Assembly: GCF_036014015.1 (NCBI RefSeq)
Contig: NZ_CP107905.1
Coordinates: 62,001-126,000 of the forward strand
Length of the DNA: 64,000 bases
Source: Streptomyces sp. NBC_00457
GTDB lineage: Bacteria; Actinomycetota; Actinomycetes; Streptomycetales; Streptomycetaceae
Direction: 5' to 3'
Part shown: one piece after another, positions 52,233-60,480 of the stretch
How positions within the stretch are numbered: the stretch's first letter is position 1
How the letters are laid out: the number at the start of each line of letters is the position of its first letter
The notes under the pieces: model-generated
Seen by the model: the letters and a program-made list of their open reading frames with translations, nothing else
Database searches by the model: none
What the model was told of the DNA's origin: nothing
Position numbers and translations under genes: made by a program

Positions 52233-52883
52233 ATGTCCGAGAGCACGACCACCACCACTGAACTGACATCGCACTACATCGCCCAGGTGACCGGCGACCT
52301 TGAGCGCAACCTCAAGGAGCAGGAACGCATCGGTGCGGAAATCACCGCCCTGCAGCAGCAACTGTCCGCCCTGCAGCAGGACCACACCGTGCTGGTGAAC
52401 ATGCAACAGGCACTCGGCATCCCGGAAGCACCGGCTGAGCCCGCGGCCGCGCCCGAGAGCGCCGCAGTGCCCTCTCCCCGGAAGAAGACCGACGCCGGGC
52501 AGATTGGCAAGCCGAAAGCCAGGAGGACCACGGCCGCGCAGGGAAGCCCGACGGCCAGGAAGTCCGCCGCCAAGAAGCCCCCGGTCAAGGCTGCGGCCGC
52601 CGCGAAGACAACACAGCCCACCCTGGTGGAACTCATCCGACGCCACCTCACCGAGCAGGGCGAACCGCGCTCCGCGGTGGAAATTTCCACCGCGCTCAGC
52701 CAGGCCCATCCCGAGCGCGGAATCAAGCCCAAGGTCGTGCGCGTCACCCTCGAAGGGCTCGTGGCCAAGAGCCTGGCTCAGCGCACTAAGCAGGGCCGCT
52801 CGGTCTTCTACACCTCCCCCGAGGCACCGGAGCCGACAGCTGCGCTTCCGGCCGAGGAGCAGCCCGAAGGCGCCGACCGCTGA
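52233..52883 (+). CDS. Coiled-coil and winged-helix DNA-binding-type protein
   Basis: From the ATG at 52233 the 216-aa protein has an N-terminal coiled coil (LERNLKEQERIGAEITALQQ; QLSALQQDHTVLVNMQQALG), a basic Ala/Lys/Pro-rich linker (KPKARRTTAAQGSPTARKSA, histone-H1/AT-hook-like), and a C-terminal winged helix (LVELIRRHLTEQGEPRSAVE; KPKVVRVTLEGLVAKSLAQR). This is a common Streptomyces regulator type of unknown target. It stands alone after the IS5/intron region; the 310 bp before it hold no other gene. Confidence 0.7.
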   Translation: MSESTTTTTELTSHYIAQVTGDLERNLKEQERIGAEITALQQQLSALQQDHTVLVNMQQALGIPEAPAEPAAAPESAAVPSPRKKTDAGQIGKPKARRTTAAQGSPTARKSAAKKPPVKAAAAAKTTQPTLVELIRRHLTEQGEPRSAVEISTALSQAHPERGIKPKVVRVTLEGLVAKSLAQRTKQGRSVFYTSPEAPEPTAALPAEEQPEGADR

Positions 52884-52889
52884 AGCCAC

Positions 52890-53108
52890 TCAGCAGCCGC
52901 ACCCCATCCGGCTGCTGGGCCCGCAGGACGCGGTGCCCGGCTGCGACGCAGCACCCTTGAGCGCAGGCCGAATCGTCTCGATCACAACTGGTCTCCCGTT
53001 TCCTGTTTCGGTGCGAAAGCGCGGCGTAGGCAGGCGGGTCACGTCACGGGCCAGCAGCTCCCAGCTGATCGGACGGTTCAGAACCTCGATGATCTCGTTC
53101 AGCTGCAT
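52890..53108 (-). CDS. Short protein resembling the start of a PPOX-type protein
   Basis: The ATG at 53108 has GAAGGAGGAACC upstream and follows the VOC gene by 17 nt, so it is cotranscribed. The 72 residues begin MQLNEIIEVLNRPISWELLA and RDVTRLPTPRF, like the N-terminus of pyridoxamine-5'-phosphate-oxidase-family proteins, then lose similarity. A usual PPOX protein has ~140 aa, so the gene is probably truncated or has drifted. Confidence 0.45.
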   Translation of the reverse strand: MQLNEIIEVLNRPISWELLARDVTRLPTPRFRTETGNGRPVVIETIRPALKGAASQPGTASCGPSSRMGCGC

Positions 53109-53125
53109 GGCTCGGTTCCTCCTTC

Positions 53126-53566
53126 TCAGCGCAGTTGCTCGGCCAGTCCGACGATGATGCCCTCCGGGCCGCGGACGTAGCAGAGCAGATAGCTGTCCTC
53201 GAACCGGGCGATCTCGCCGACGAGTTCGGCGCCGTGCGGGCGCAGGCGGGCAACGGTGTCCTTGAGGTCGTCGACGGCGAACATGACACGGTGCGTGCCC
53301 GCAATGTTGTGCGGCCGGTTGCGCGGCCCGGCGCTGATCACCGCGGGGCTGCGGTACTTCGCCAGCTCGAGTCGGCTGTGACCGTCCGGGGTCCGGACCA
53401 TCGCAATGTCACAGCGGACGCCGTCGAGTCCGGTGCACTGGTCGGCGACTGGGCCCTCGACCTCCGCCCTGCCCTCCAGCTCCATACCGAGTTCCACGAA
53501 GAACGCGATGGCGGCATCCATGTCCTCGACGACGATGCCGACGTTGTCCATCCGCTGAATCGCCAT
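53126..53566 (-). CDS. VOC/glyoxalase-family protein
   Basis: The ATG at 53566 follows AAGGAGGAACC, a nearly perfect ribosome-binding site. The 146-aa protein has two beta-alpha-beta modules: RMDNVGIVVEDMDAAIAFFV with ELGMELEGR, and THRVMFAVDDLKDTVARLRP with GEIARFEDSYLLCYVRGPEG. Metal ligands typical of the fold could be His/Glu at MRMD-type and YVRGPEGI positions, but the first ligand His is replaced by Asp/Asn (DNVGI). Members act as lyases, dioxygenases or resistance proteins; the substrate is unknown. Confidence 0.8.
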   Translation of the reverse strand: MAIQRMDNVGIVVEDMDAAIAFFVELGMELEGRAEVEGPVADQCTGLDGVRCDIAMVRTPDGHSRLELAKYRSPAVISAGPRNRPHNIAGTHRVMFAVDDLKDTVARLRPHGAELVGEIARFEDSYLLCYVRGPEGIIVGLAEQLR

Positions 53567-54177
53567 GCCGGTTCCTCCTTCTTCCTCGTGCGGCCGATGG
53601 TGGCCGCTGATGTCCCTGGGACGGAGCCGGTGGCACGTTCTCGACATCCGCAGACCGCCGATGCGCTGCTTCCTAGACCTGCGTCAGGAACTCGACTCCG
53701 GACACCAGACGGAGGGCGACCTTGACCCGGTGACCGGCTGACCAGCCGTGGACGCCGCTAGAGACGGAATGGTCGGAGGTTCCCCTCTCGCCCGACACGG
53801 CCCGACCAAGACCGGTCCGGTCATCGGTCACCCGGGCGGCCGATGGGCAAGGTGGAAGGCATAGTGCGTGACGTGAACACTGCCAGAGCTGATGCTGACC
53901 ACCTCCCGGTTGAACAGCAGCACGTGGCTGCCAGCAGGAGAGGCGGCAATGCCCTTGCGGAGGGAGCCCCCGTACTGCCGGTTGAGGAGTCCGCGCGAGG
54001 TGAAGTCGCCGTGAGAGCAGGACCACCGCGATGCCTGATTCGTCGACTGTTCGCCTCCGCCGCTGGGCCATCCCGCCGGCACAACGCTAGACGCGGGCAC
54101 TGACAACAGGGCGGTGCCGGCCCGGCCAGTGCCGCCTTCAGGGTGCCCTGTCCCGAAGCACCGGAGTGTGCGGCGGG
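53567..54177. other. Stretch without a supported gene
   Basis: Minus-strand frames near 53840-54080 (GDFTSRGLLNRQYGGSLRKG) read partly like protein but have no start signal, so a decayed fragment is possible. Otherwise nothing is recognised. Confidence 0.35.
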
Positions 54178-55122
54178 TCAGTGGCCAGGGTGCTGGGAGT
54201 ACGTACGGGCGGCGTACCGGGCGGCGGTGATGGTGGGCGCGTTACGGCGGGCGGCGAGCCAGGCCAACGACGAGGCGGACGGGGACAGTCCGGCGACGTC
54301 CACGTACCGGACGCCGGGGCGGGGGAAGAAGTCACGGGCGGCGGCGGGGAGGAAGCACATGGCCTCGCCGGCGGCCACGGTGTGGAGCAGCGCTTCCATG
54401 TCGGGGACGACCGGCCCGTACTTCACGGGGCTGCCGTCGGGGCGTGGGTCCACCGCCCAGAAGTCCCGCCACACCCGAGGTAATCGCGGTGGCATGCGGA
54501 CCACGGGACGGTCGGCGAGCTGCTCCAGCGCGACCCGCGGCAGGGCGGCCAGGGGGTCGTCGGCGGGCAGGCAGGCCACCCGTGGTTCGGAGGCCAGGTG
54601 ATGGGTCTCGATACCGTCCGGAACGGGCGGGCGCAGGAAGACCACATCGACTTCCTGACGGAAGAGTGCATCGATGTGGTCGACGAAGTTCGGAGTGACC
54701 ACCTGGATCTCCATCCCGGGTTGCCGTTCCTTCAGAATCCGCAGGACGGCCCGCGTGTGCGGCATGGCGGCCTCGGCCCCGATGGTTCCCACGGTGAGCC
54801 TGGCGGAGAGCTGACGGGACTGCGCACCGGCGACACGGCGGAGCCGGTCGATGCCCGCGACGGCCTTCCGGGCTTCGGGAATCAGCGCCTCTCCGGCCGT
54901 GGTGAGTTCGACCGTGCGACTGGTACGGCGGAAGAGTTGCACCTCCAGCCGCTTCTCCAGGTCGCGGATCTGCTGGCTGAGAGCGGACTGGGAGATGAAC
55001 ACGCGCGCCGCGGCGCGGCCGAAGTGCAGCTCCTCGCCCAGCGTCAGAAACAGCCGTAACTGGTGAACGCTGGGTTCCGCGGCGCCCACGAGCCTCGCTC
55101 TGGCCCCCCTGCCTGGCGCCAT
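54178..55122 (-). CDS. LysR-family transcriptional regulator
   Basis: The ATG at 55122 has AAGGAGG 5 nt upstream. The 314-aa protein has the LysR helix-turn-helix (FLTLGEELHFGRAAARVFIS; QSALSQQIRDLEKRLEVQLF; RRTSRTVELTTAGEALIPEA) and the linker helix, then the periplasmic-binding-like effector domain (RLTVGTIGAEAAMPHTRAVL; DVVFLRPPVPDGIETHHLAS). LysR proteins usually control a divergent gene; the divergent gene here encodes a secreted DUF6355-like protein about 290 bp away, but a target link is not shown. Confidence 0.88.
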   Translation of the reverse strand: MAPGRGARARLVGAAEPSVHQLRLFLTLGEELHFGRAAARVFISQSALSQQIRDLEKRLEVQLFRRTSRTVELTTAGEALIPEARKAVAGIDRLRRVAGAQSRQLSARLTVGTIGAEAAMPHTRAVLRILKERQPGMEIQVVTPNFVDHIDALFRQEVDVVFLRPPVPDGIETHHLASEPRVACLPADDPLAALPRVALEQLADRPVVRMPPRLPRVWRDFWAVDPRPDGSPVKYGPVVPDMEALLHTVAAGEAMCFLPAAARDFFPRPGVRYVDVAGLSPSASSLAWLAARRNAPTITAARYAARTYSQHPGH

Positions 55123-55412
55123 AACGTCCTCCTTATCGTGTGGCGAGGAATCTCCATGATCGAACCCGCTGACAACCATGGCCCCCTCCTGCATCCTTCT
55201 GATGTCGCCCGAAACGCCGGAGGAACCGGCGGACACGGGCGATGTCCTTGCAATGTCCGCACGACGGCAACAGGCACTGTCTGCCGGGCATCTCGCATGT
55301 CGCACGTGTTCCTCCGGCACCCCGTGCCCCGGCCTCGACACCGGTGCTCGCCACAGGAGAAGAGCATCACCAGCTGGACATCGTTCCGTTGGACCAGTCG
55401 TCAAGGAGTTTC

Positions 55413-55718
55413 ATGGGTAAGAAAGTCAGCAGTCCGCTGCGCATCGCCGCGGCCGTCGTCAGCGCCGTTGCCCTCGCCGGCACGGCGCTCACCTCAACCG
55501 CCCAGGCCGCGCCCGCGGGAGACGTCTCCGCCATGGCATGCGGCTACTACGAGGCGGGGGGCACCGCCTACTACGGCCACTGCGGCACCAATCGCATCAT
55601 CATCGAGATCGATCTGGACTGGACCACGACCGAACGCTACCAATGCGTCGGACCGGGTGAGACCAACCTCGGCAGTACCGACGACATCGACTTCGCCCAC
55701 TACGTCGGGGACTGCTGA
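55413..55718 (+). CDS. Secreted DUF6355-like protein
   Basis: The ATG at 55413 has AAGGAG 6 nt upstream. A signal peptide (LRIAAAVVSAVALAGTALTS ending STAQA) precedes a ~70-aa mature protein: MACGYYEAGGTAYYGHCGTN, IIEIDLDWTTTERYQCVGPG and DIDFAHYVGDC. The four-Cys pattern and CGFYE...AYYxHC...CVGPG layout match the DUF6355 family of small actinobacterial exoproteins. Role unknown; probably disulfide-stabilised. A second small secreted protein follows in the same direction. Confidence 0.75.
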   Translation: MGKKVSSPLRIAAAVVSAVALAGTALTSTAQAAPAGDVSAMACGYYEAGGTAYYGHCGTNRIIIEIDLDWTTTERYQCVGPGETNLGSTDDIDFAHYVGDC

Positions 55719-55906
55719 CACACAACGGCAGTCCGCCAAGGCGGTCGACACCGCCATATGACACAGCGGAAACACCGCGGTGCCATATGCATCACCGCAC
55801 GTGCGGACCGGGGAGGCGGGCAGGCCGACGCAGGCCGCCCGCCTCCCCCACCCGGCCGCACAGCACGACCACCACCGACCACGGCAACAGGTTTCGAGGA
55901 CCAGTC

Positions 55907-56281
55907 ATGCGCGTTCGTACTGTGAGCATCGCCGCCGTCTCCGCCGCCGTCGCGGCGGTCTTCGCTTCCGCGCCCAGCGCCTCGGCCGAACCGGACCCGC
56001 CGGGCTGCCCCCGGGGCTATTTCTGTGCCTGGCAGGGTCCGGACCGCACAGGCCCCATGGTGGTGCGGACCGCGGGGAACTGGAGCGGGTGGGCGTACTA
56101 CCAGTCGTTCTTCAACAACGGCTACCCGTCCCCCGGTTACGACCACGTCGACATCCACTACGACTGGCAGGGGCTGCAGGACAAGTTCTGCGTCCACTAC
56201 AACCCCGGCCCCGGCACGTACAGCGGCAATGTCTCCCCAGGCGTCGTGATCACGGGAGTCACGTGGCGCGGGGAGTGCTGA
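55907..56281 (+). CDS. Secreted peptidase inhibitor I36-like protein
   Basis: From the ATG at 55907 (GAGGA upstream) a signal peptide (MRVRTVSIAAVSAAVAAVFA; cleavage near SASAEP) is followed by GCPRGYFCAWQGPDRTGPMV and FNNGYPSPGYDHVDIHYDWQ, ending in TWRGEC. The C-P-x-G-x-x-C-A-W/F opening is the hallmark of SMI-like metalloprotease inhibitors of family I36 and relatives with beta-gamma-crystallin-like folds. The mature part is ~97 aa with four cysteines. Confidence 0.75.
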   Translation: MRVRTVSIAAVSAAVAAVFASAPSASAEPDPPGCPRGYFCAWQGPDRTGPMVVRTAGNWSGWAYYQSFFNNGYPSPGYDHVDIHYDWQGLQDKFCVHYNPGPGTYSGNVSPGVVITGVTWRGEC

Positions 56282-56410
56282 CGCGCGGCCTGACTGACGT
56301 CGCGAGGCCTCTGGTGGCGCCGTGCCGGGCAATCAGCGCGAGCGACGCCGCCACTCTCCCCCGGCCCACTGAGCCGCGGTGGCCTGAGGCGATCACCACC
56401 CGGATCGGGA

Positions 56411-56782
56411 TCAAGGTTTCCAGGTGCGCAGGAAGGAGGTGATCCGGCCTGCGGTGCAGCGCGGGTTGTTCAGCTCGTGGGCGAGCGCAGTGAGTTGTTC
56501 GCGGGTGGGGTTGACGGGGATGTTGCTGGCCTCGAGGTACATGACGGCGACGGCGCAGGCGACGGTGAGGTTGGAGCGCTCCAGCCAGCGGCAGCGGCCC
56601 AGGGTGTGCACCAGCGCGGCGGCGCGGGCGTAGGCGCCGTCGTAGACAGGGGTGTCGAGGAGTTCGCCGCGGTGGCGGGCGACGGCAGCGATGGGGACGC
56701 CGTAGTCGTCGACGCTGGGGTCGTGGTGGCCGGCCCGTTCCGCTACTTCGAGGATCCAGGATTCGTCGACGTGCAGGATCAC
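56411..56782 (-). CDS. Doc-like toxin homologue lacking the Fic motif
   Basis: The GTG at 56782 overlaps the antitoxin stop. The 123-aa protein is like Doc/Fic-type toxin components of Streptomyces: HVDESWILEVAERAG at the start, DYGVPIAAVARHRGELLDTP, VYDGAYARAAALVHTLGRCR and MYLEASNIPVNPTREQLTAL. The catalytic loop normally reads HxFxDGNKRT, but here it is CRWLERSNLTVA, without the His or the NKR. The fold may be kept while phosphorylation or AMPylation activity is lost. It is paired with a ribbon/helix-type antitoxin directly upstream. Confidence 0.65.
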   Translation of the reverse strand: MILHVDESWILEVAERAGHHDPSVDDYGVPIAAVARHRGELLDTPVYDGAYARAAALVHTLGRCRWLERSNLTVACAVAVMYLEASNIPVNPTREQLTALAHELNNPRCTAGRITSFLRTWKP

Positions 56783-57036
56783 GCGGCGGCGCCCGACTGC
56801 GGGTCGGCGTACGGCGCGTCGAGCTGCCGCTCCAGATCGTCGAGGAATGTGCCGTGCTCGTCGATGAGGCGCTGGGCGGCCGCCATGCCGGCGGCGCGGG
56901 CGCCCGTGGTGTCCTCGATGATGAGGCGCTCCACGTACTTGTTGAAGTCGAGCCGACGGGCGTGCGCGGCGGCCTTGCCAGCCGCGAGGACGTCCTCGTC
57001 CAGCCGGACCTGTGTCTGCTTCTTCGTGGAAGTCAC
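56779..57036 (-). CDS. Antitoxin of the Doc-like pair
   Basis: The GTG at 57036 gives 85 aa. The N-terminus KKQTQVRLDEDVLAAGKAAA has the beta-strand-helix look of ribbon-helix-helix antitoxins, with DFNKYVERLIIEDT as the second helix, and a C-terminal tail (DEHGTFLDDLERQLDAPYAD) that would wrap the toxin. The stop overlaps the toxin start (GTGA). Tandem TGGTAGCAG repeats sit 8 bp upstream as likely operator. Confidence 0.7.
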   Translation of the reverse strand: MTSTKKQTQVRLDEDVLAAGKAAAHARRLDFNKYVERLIIEDTTGARAAGMAAAQRLIDEHGTFLDDLERQLDAPYADPQSGAAA

Positions 57037-57043
57037 ACCAGCA

Positions 57044-57063
57044 TGGTAGCAGGGTGGTAGCAG
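57044..57063. promoter_or_regulatory. Tandem TGGTAGCAG repeats upstream of the antitoxin gene
   Basis: Two copies, 57044-57052 and 57055-57063, are 11 bp apart, one helical turn. They probably bind the antitoxin, giving autoregulation of the toxin-antitoxin operon. Confidence 0.55.
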
Positions 57064-57535
57064 TCCAGGGCGCACCGCCGGGCCGTGGAGGCAGCGATGT
57101 CCCGTACGTCTCGTCGAAGCAGTCGTAATGCTCCTGGAACCACCACTGCCCCAGCTGCAGCAGCCCGAGGGACGCGACCATGGGGGCGTGGCCGAGCGCG
57201 TTGTCCGGCGGGCCGCTCGGAGTGGGCGGCAGCGGCACCTCGGCCACGAGTGGGCACGCTGGCCGCCTCGGAGCGCCATAAACCCCGCATGCGACCGCAC
57301 CCAGGAGCCGCTGGTCAGCCTGCGCGCGGCCGTGATCCTCCTACTGGCCGTCCATGTTGCCGTCTCCGCGGCAGTGCTCACCCTTCTCTCCGGCAGCCCG
57401 TGGCCCGCCGCCGTGTTATCGGCTGACCTCCACCGTGGGGTGGCCGAAAGGCCGCCGTTGCGCAGACTCCTCCGTATACCCCCACAAGCGCGGAGGGCAG
57501 AGTCGTCCAGTACGACAGCCACGAGGGGGAGTTGG

Positions 57536-57740
57536 ATGTCACTGGACTGGAGGATCACCGTCACCACTGTGGGCGGGGTGGCCGCCACGCTGATCGGCGT
57601 GGTGACCGGCACAGTGCTCAGCAGCCGCAGCAACCGCATGCGCTGGGCACGCGACCAGCAGATCGCCGAGCAGCAACCGGTCCAGATAGCCGCTGCTCTC
57701 GGTCAACTCACCGCCGGAAAGCGCGCTGACGGTGGCATCG
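57536..57740 (+). pseudogene. N-terminal fragment of a membrane-anchored helical protein
   Basis: The ATG at 57536 (GAGGGGGAG upstream) starts MSLDWRITVTTVGGVAATLI, a membrane helix followed by SSRSNRMRWARDQQIAEQQ, like the protein at 21291-21926. After ~65 codons similarity ends at a junction. The upstream 57064-57535 interval shows no gene except a minus-strand frame (GLLQLGQWWFQEHYDCFDET) that could be another fragment. Confidence 0.5.
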
Positions 57741-57864
57741 AGCTGTGCAGACATACGAGCAGGGTGCCGTCGTTGGGCGCGCTCCAGGCTGTCTTCTTGG
57801 CCTCCTTAGCAAGGCTGTCCGTCCACTTATCCAGCTCGCGTTTATTGATCCCGCTGCGGGCCAC
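57703..57864 (-). pseudogene. N-terminal fragment of a small Streptomyces protein
   Basis: The GTG at 57864 has AGGAGG upstream and encodes MARSGINKRELDKWTDSLAK then EAKKTAWSAP. This start is typical of a family of actinobacterial mobile-element proteins. It loses sense where it meets the convergent fragment at about 57740, which marks a rearrangement joint. Confidence 0.5.
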
Positions 57865-58218
57865 ATTGCCCTCCTGTCGCACGTGCTTGGGCGACAGGGT
57901 ACGGGTGGGCACCGACAGCCCGGCCGTCAGTGAGATTGCGGCGACGGCACGGGCATGGCCGGTGAGCCGTCAAGATGGCCAAGAGCCTCGAAGGGCTGGT
58001 CCACGGGTCACGGTGCGGGCCATCCCTGTCGAGTCAGTTCCTGCGGGCGGGACAGGCGGCGAGGGCCGTCCACAATCCGTTTGCAGCTCGTCGACACCCC
58101 GGGGCGGGCTCCGTGTCTCCGCTCCGGCGAGACGCATGCGCACCATAGGCGGCCTTACACGCCTGCGCCGGGACCGCGAGTTCCGCGGTCCCGGCGCTTG
58201 TGGAGGGCAGTTGATCCG
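57865..58218. other. Gene-free stretch
   Basis: No gene with acceptable start and codon usage is seen. An inverted CGCGGTCCCGGCGC-type stretch near 58160-58200 may belong to the terminator of the PASTA-protein gene. Confidence 0.35.
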
Positions 58219-58911
58219 TCACGGGCACACTTTGGGTGGCGTGGGCGTCGTGCCGATCGTGATCGACACCGAGGACCCCCGTACCAGAGGGGTACCCGCG
58301 GTGGGGTTCTGACTGCTCACCCTTTGTACGTTGTTGCAGTCGACGGCACTGCCCACGCCGCCGAGCATGTATCCCGCGTTCGACAGCGCCTGCCTGGCCT
58401 GAGCCCGGGTGTCGCCGGTCAGGTCCGGGACGAAGGTGACGCCGGTGACCGAGGCCGTGAGGGATGCCAGGTGCCTGGAAAAACCAGTGTCCGACGACAG
58501 GTCGAGCACGGTCACGTCCCAGGTGGCGGTGCCGGTGAAGCCGATGGGCACCGACCGCGAACCGCCGGCGACCGGGAAGATCTCCGTCGACGGGTTGAAG
58601 CCCGGTCCGCTGATCTGCAACGCGTTCTCGGAGGAGCAGTTCACGCCGGTGGCGCTCCACTGCACTTGGGCGTTCTGCCCGAACACCACTGGTGATGGCG
58701 CGACCGTGATCGAGGCGGTCGCAGTGAGCGCGCAGTTCAGCCCCGGGTCGTCCGCGTGCGCGGGTGTCACGGCGAAGGCGGTCGCCAGCAGCGCCACCAC
58801 AACCAGCACCCCGGCCTTGGGCGACCGCGCCCACCGGCCTGCCCGCCTCCGCAGCCAGGTGGCCATCCTCCCGGGCATCTGGTGGTGTGCCACATTCGAT
58901 GGTTGTTCCAT
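58219..58911 (-). CDS. Secreted PASTA-domain protein
   Basis: The ATG at 58911 follows AAGAAGGGGGAATC. An N-terminal basic region leads into a signal or membrane segment (GVLVVVALLATAFAVTPAHA). The mature ~180 aa contain an Ig-like beta domain (SPVVFGQNAQVQWSATGVNC; GGSRSVPIGFTGTATWDVTV) and one C-terminal PASTA domain (VPDLTGDTRAQARQALSNAG ... SQNPTAGTPLVRGSSVSITI). PASTA domains bind peptidoglycan stem peptides or beta-lactams and usually sit on Ser/Thr kinases or PBPs, but here there is no kinase. Function unknown. Confidence 0.8.
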   Translation of the reverse strand: MEQPSNVAHHQMPGRMATWLRRRAGRWARSPKAGVLVVVALLATAFAVTPAHADDPGLNCALTATASITVAPSPVVFGQNAQVQWSATGVNCSSENALQISGPGFNPSTEIFPVAGGSRSVPIGFTGTATWDVTVLDLSSDTGFSRHLASLTASVTGVTFVPDLTGDTRAQARQALSNAGYMLGGVGSAVDCNNVQRVSSQNPTAGTPLVRGSSVSITIGTTPTPPKVCP

Positions 58912-58944
58912 GATTCCCCCTTCTTGACGTGCGCGGCGCTCCGG

Positions 58945-59048
58945 CTGCGGTGGATACTCCCGACCGGCCGGAGATGCACGTGGTCCACGAGTCCGTCTAC
59001 CAGGCCCTCTACGTCCAAAGCCGCGGCGAACTACGCCGTGAGCCTGGC
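58945..59048 (+). pseudogene. IS30-family transposase fragment
   Basis: The frame encodes DTPDRPEMHVVHESVYQALY and VQSRGELRRE, the conserved middle of actinobacterial IS30 transposases. Nothing else of the element remains here. Confidence 0.65.
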
Positions 59049-59059
59049 CCGCGCCCATT

Positions 59060-59783
59060 GAACGAATGTTCAAGGCGCCGGCCGATGCGGCCATCACCAG
59101 CGTCCCGAAGATCTTGCTGCGTGCCTTCACGATGTCCTTCTCTCTATTGGTCTGGACCGAACGGGCCGGTGGGTCTGGCCTGGGTCCATGCGCGCCGCAG
59201 GTGCGCTACGTCCGGTGGCGGCAGCCGTGGCTACGGTCGGTCTGCTGATGAGCGTTGCGCGGCGGCGGAATGGGTAGGGAATCCCGGACGATCCCGGCGG
59301 TGTGGGCATCAACGTGCCCGCCGTTCGCTGCTGGGAGCCCGATTGTGGACAGAGCCCCTGACGTCAGCCGTGGTCATGGCTGCCGGCGGCTCGGGTGGTG
59401 TGGACAGCAGTCCTTGGAACTGGCGCAGCGGCGACCGTCGGGTAGCCGAAGCGCGGGTCCGTTGCCGATGGCGAAGAGCGTGCTCAGCCAGCCATGAGGC
59501 TCGCGCCTGGCGCCGGCATGCTGGTGCGCTGAGCGGCTGCCAGGGCGGCAACGGCGTGGTGTGGGATCAGCTTCAATGCTCCTTCGAGGGTGCTCAACCA
59601 GCGACCGTTTGTGGCTGGTGCCAACCCTGAGCCAGAGCGGGCTATCAGACATCCGTGCCCGCCACGGACCCGAGGATTGCGTGGTGGCATCCGTGCTCGG
59701 CACCGATGCGCTGCACCCAGGCATGCGAGCACGCTCCTTCACGCAGATCCATCGGGGACCTGCACCCAAGAGCGTGGACACCA
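59060..59783. other. Stretch with only gene scraps
   Basis: A minus-strand GTG near 59130 (GAAGGA upstream) opens KARSKIFGTLVMAASAGALN, perhaps the start of a truncated membrane or secreted protein. Nothing else between here and the methyltransferase start is recognisable. Confidence 0.35.
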
Positions 59784-60480
59784 ATGACCACAGCAACCGC
59801 CGCCGCGACGATCGACGAGGCGAAACTCGAGGCGTTCGTCGGACAGGCGGTGCTTGACATGAGGGCAGCCATCTCCCGGCTGCTGCTGCACATCGGCGAC
59901 CGGCTGGGCCTTTACAAGGCGATGGCCGGCGCCGGGCCGATCACCTCGTCCGTGCTGGCGCAATGCGTCGATACCACTGAGCGCCATGTCCGTGCGTGGC
60001 TCGGCAACCAGGCAGCCAGCGGCTATGTCGTCTACAACCTGGCTGGCGGCGGCACCTATGAACCGGCGGAACAGGCCATGGTCGTCGCGAACGAAGACAG
60101 CCCGATCGTCCTCGGCAGCACCTTCGAGACCATCACGTCGTGCTACGCCGACCACGAGGTATTCGTCGACGCATTCCGCACCGGCGCGGGCGTCGGCTGG
60201 GCAGAGCATGACCGCTCCATCACCGGACGGCACGCTGTTGCTGGTCCAGCCGAACGCCGGCGACGTACTGGAGCAGAACCTGAACCCGGTCGGACGAACC
60301 TATGACGGCCCGTCCACGGTGATCTGCACGCCAGGCTCGCCGGCCCAGGAAGTCGGACTGGGACTGGGTGCGCAGGCCGGTGAACGCCGACTGGCCGCCG
60401 TGCTGCGCGAGGTCGGGTTCAGCCACGTGCGGCGGGCGACCAAGACCCCGTTCAACATCATTGTGGAGGCCAGGCCATAG
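59784..60480 (+). pseudogene. Class I O-methyltransferase with an internal deletion
   Basis: The ATG at 59784 begins TTATAAATIDEAKLEAFVGQ and continues through LLLHIGDRLGLYKAMAGAGP to RTGAGVGWAEHD. At about 60210 the frame changes and sense resumes as DGTLLLVQPNAGDVLEQNLN to ATKTPFNIIVEARP, the family C-terminus. Homologues have ~350 aa with the SAM-binding VxDxGCGxG motif in between; that ~110-residue segment is missing. The gene lacks its cofactor site and is out of frame. Confidence 0.75.
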
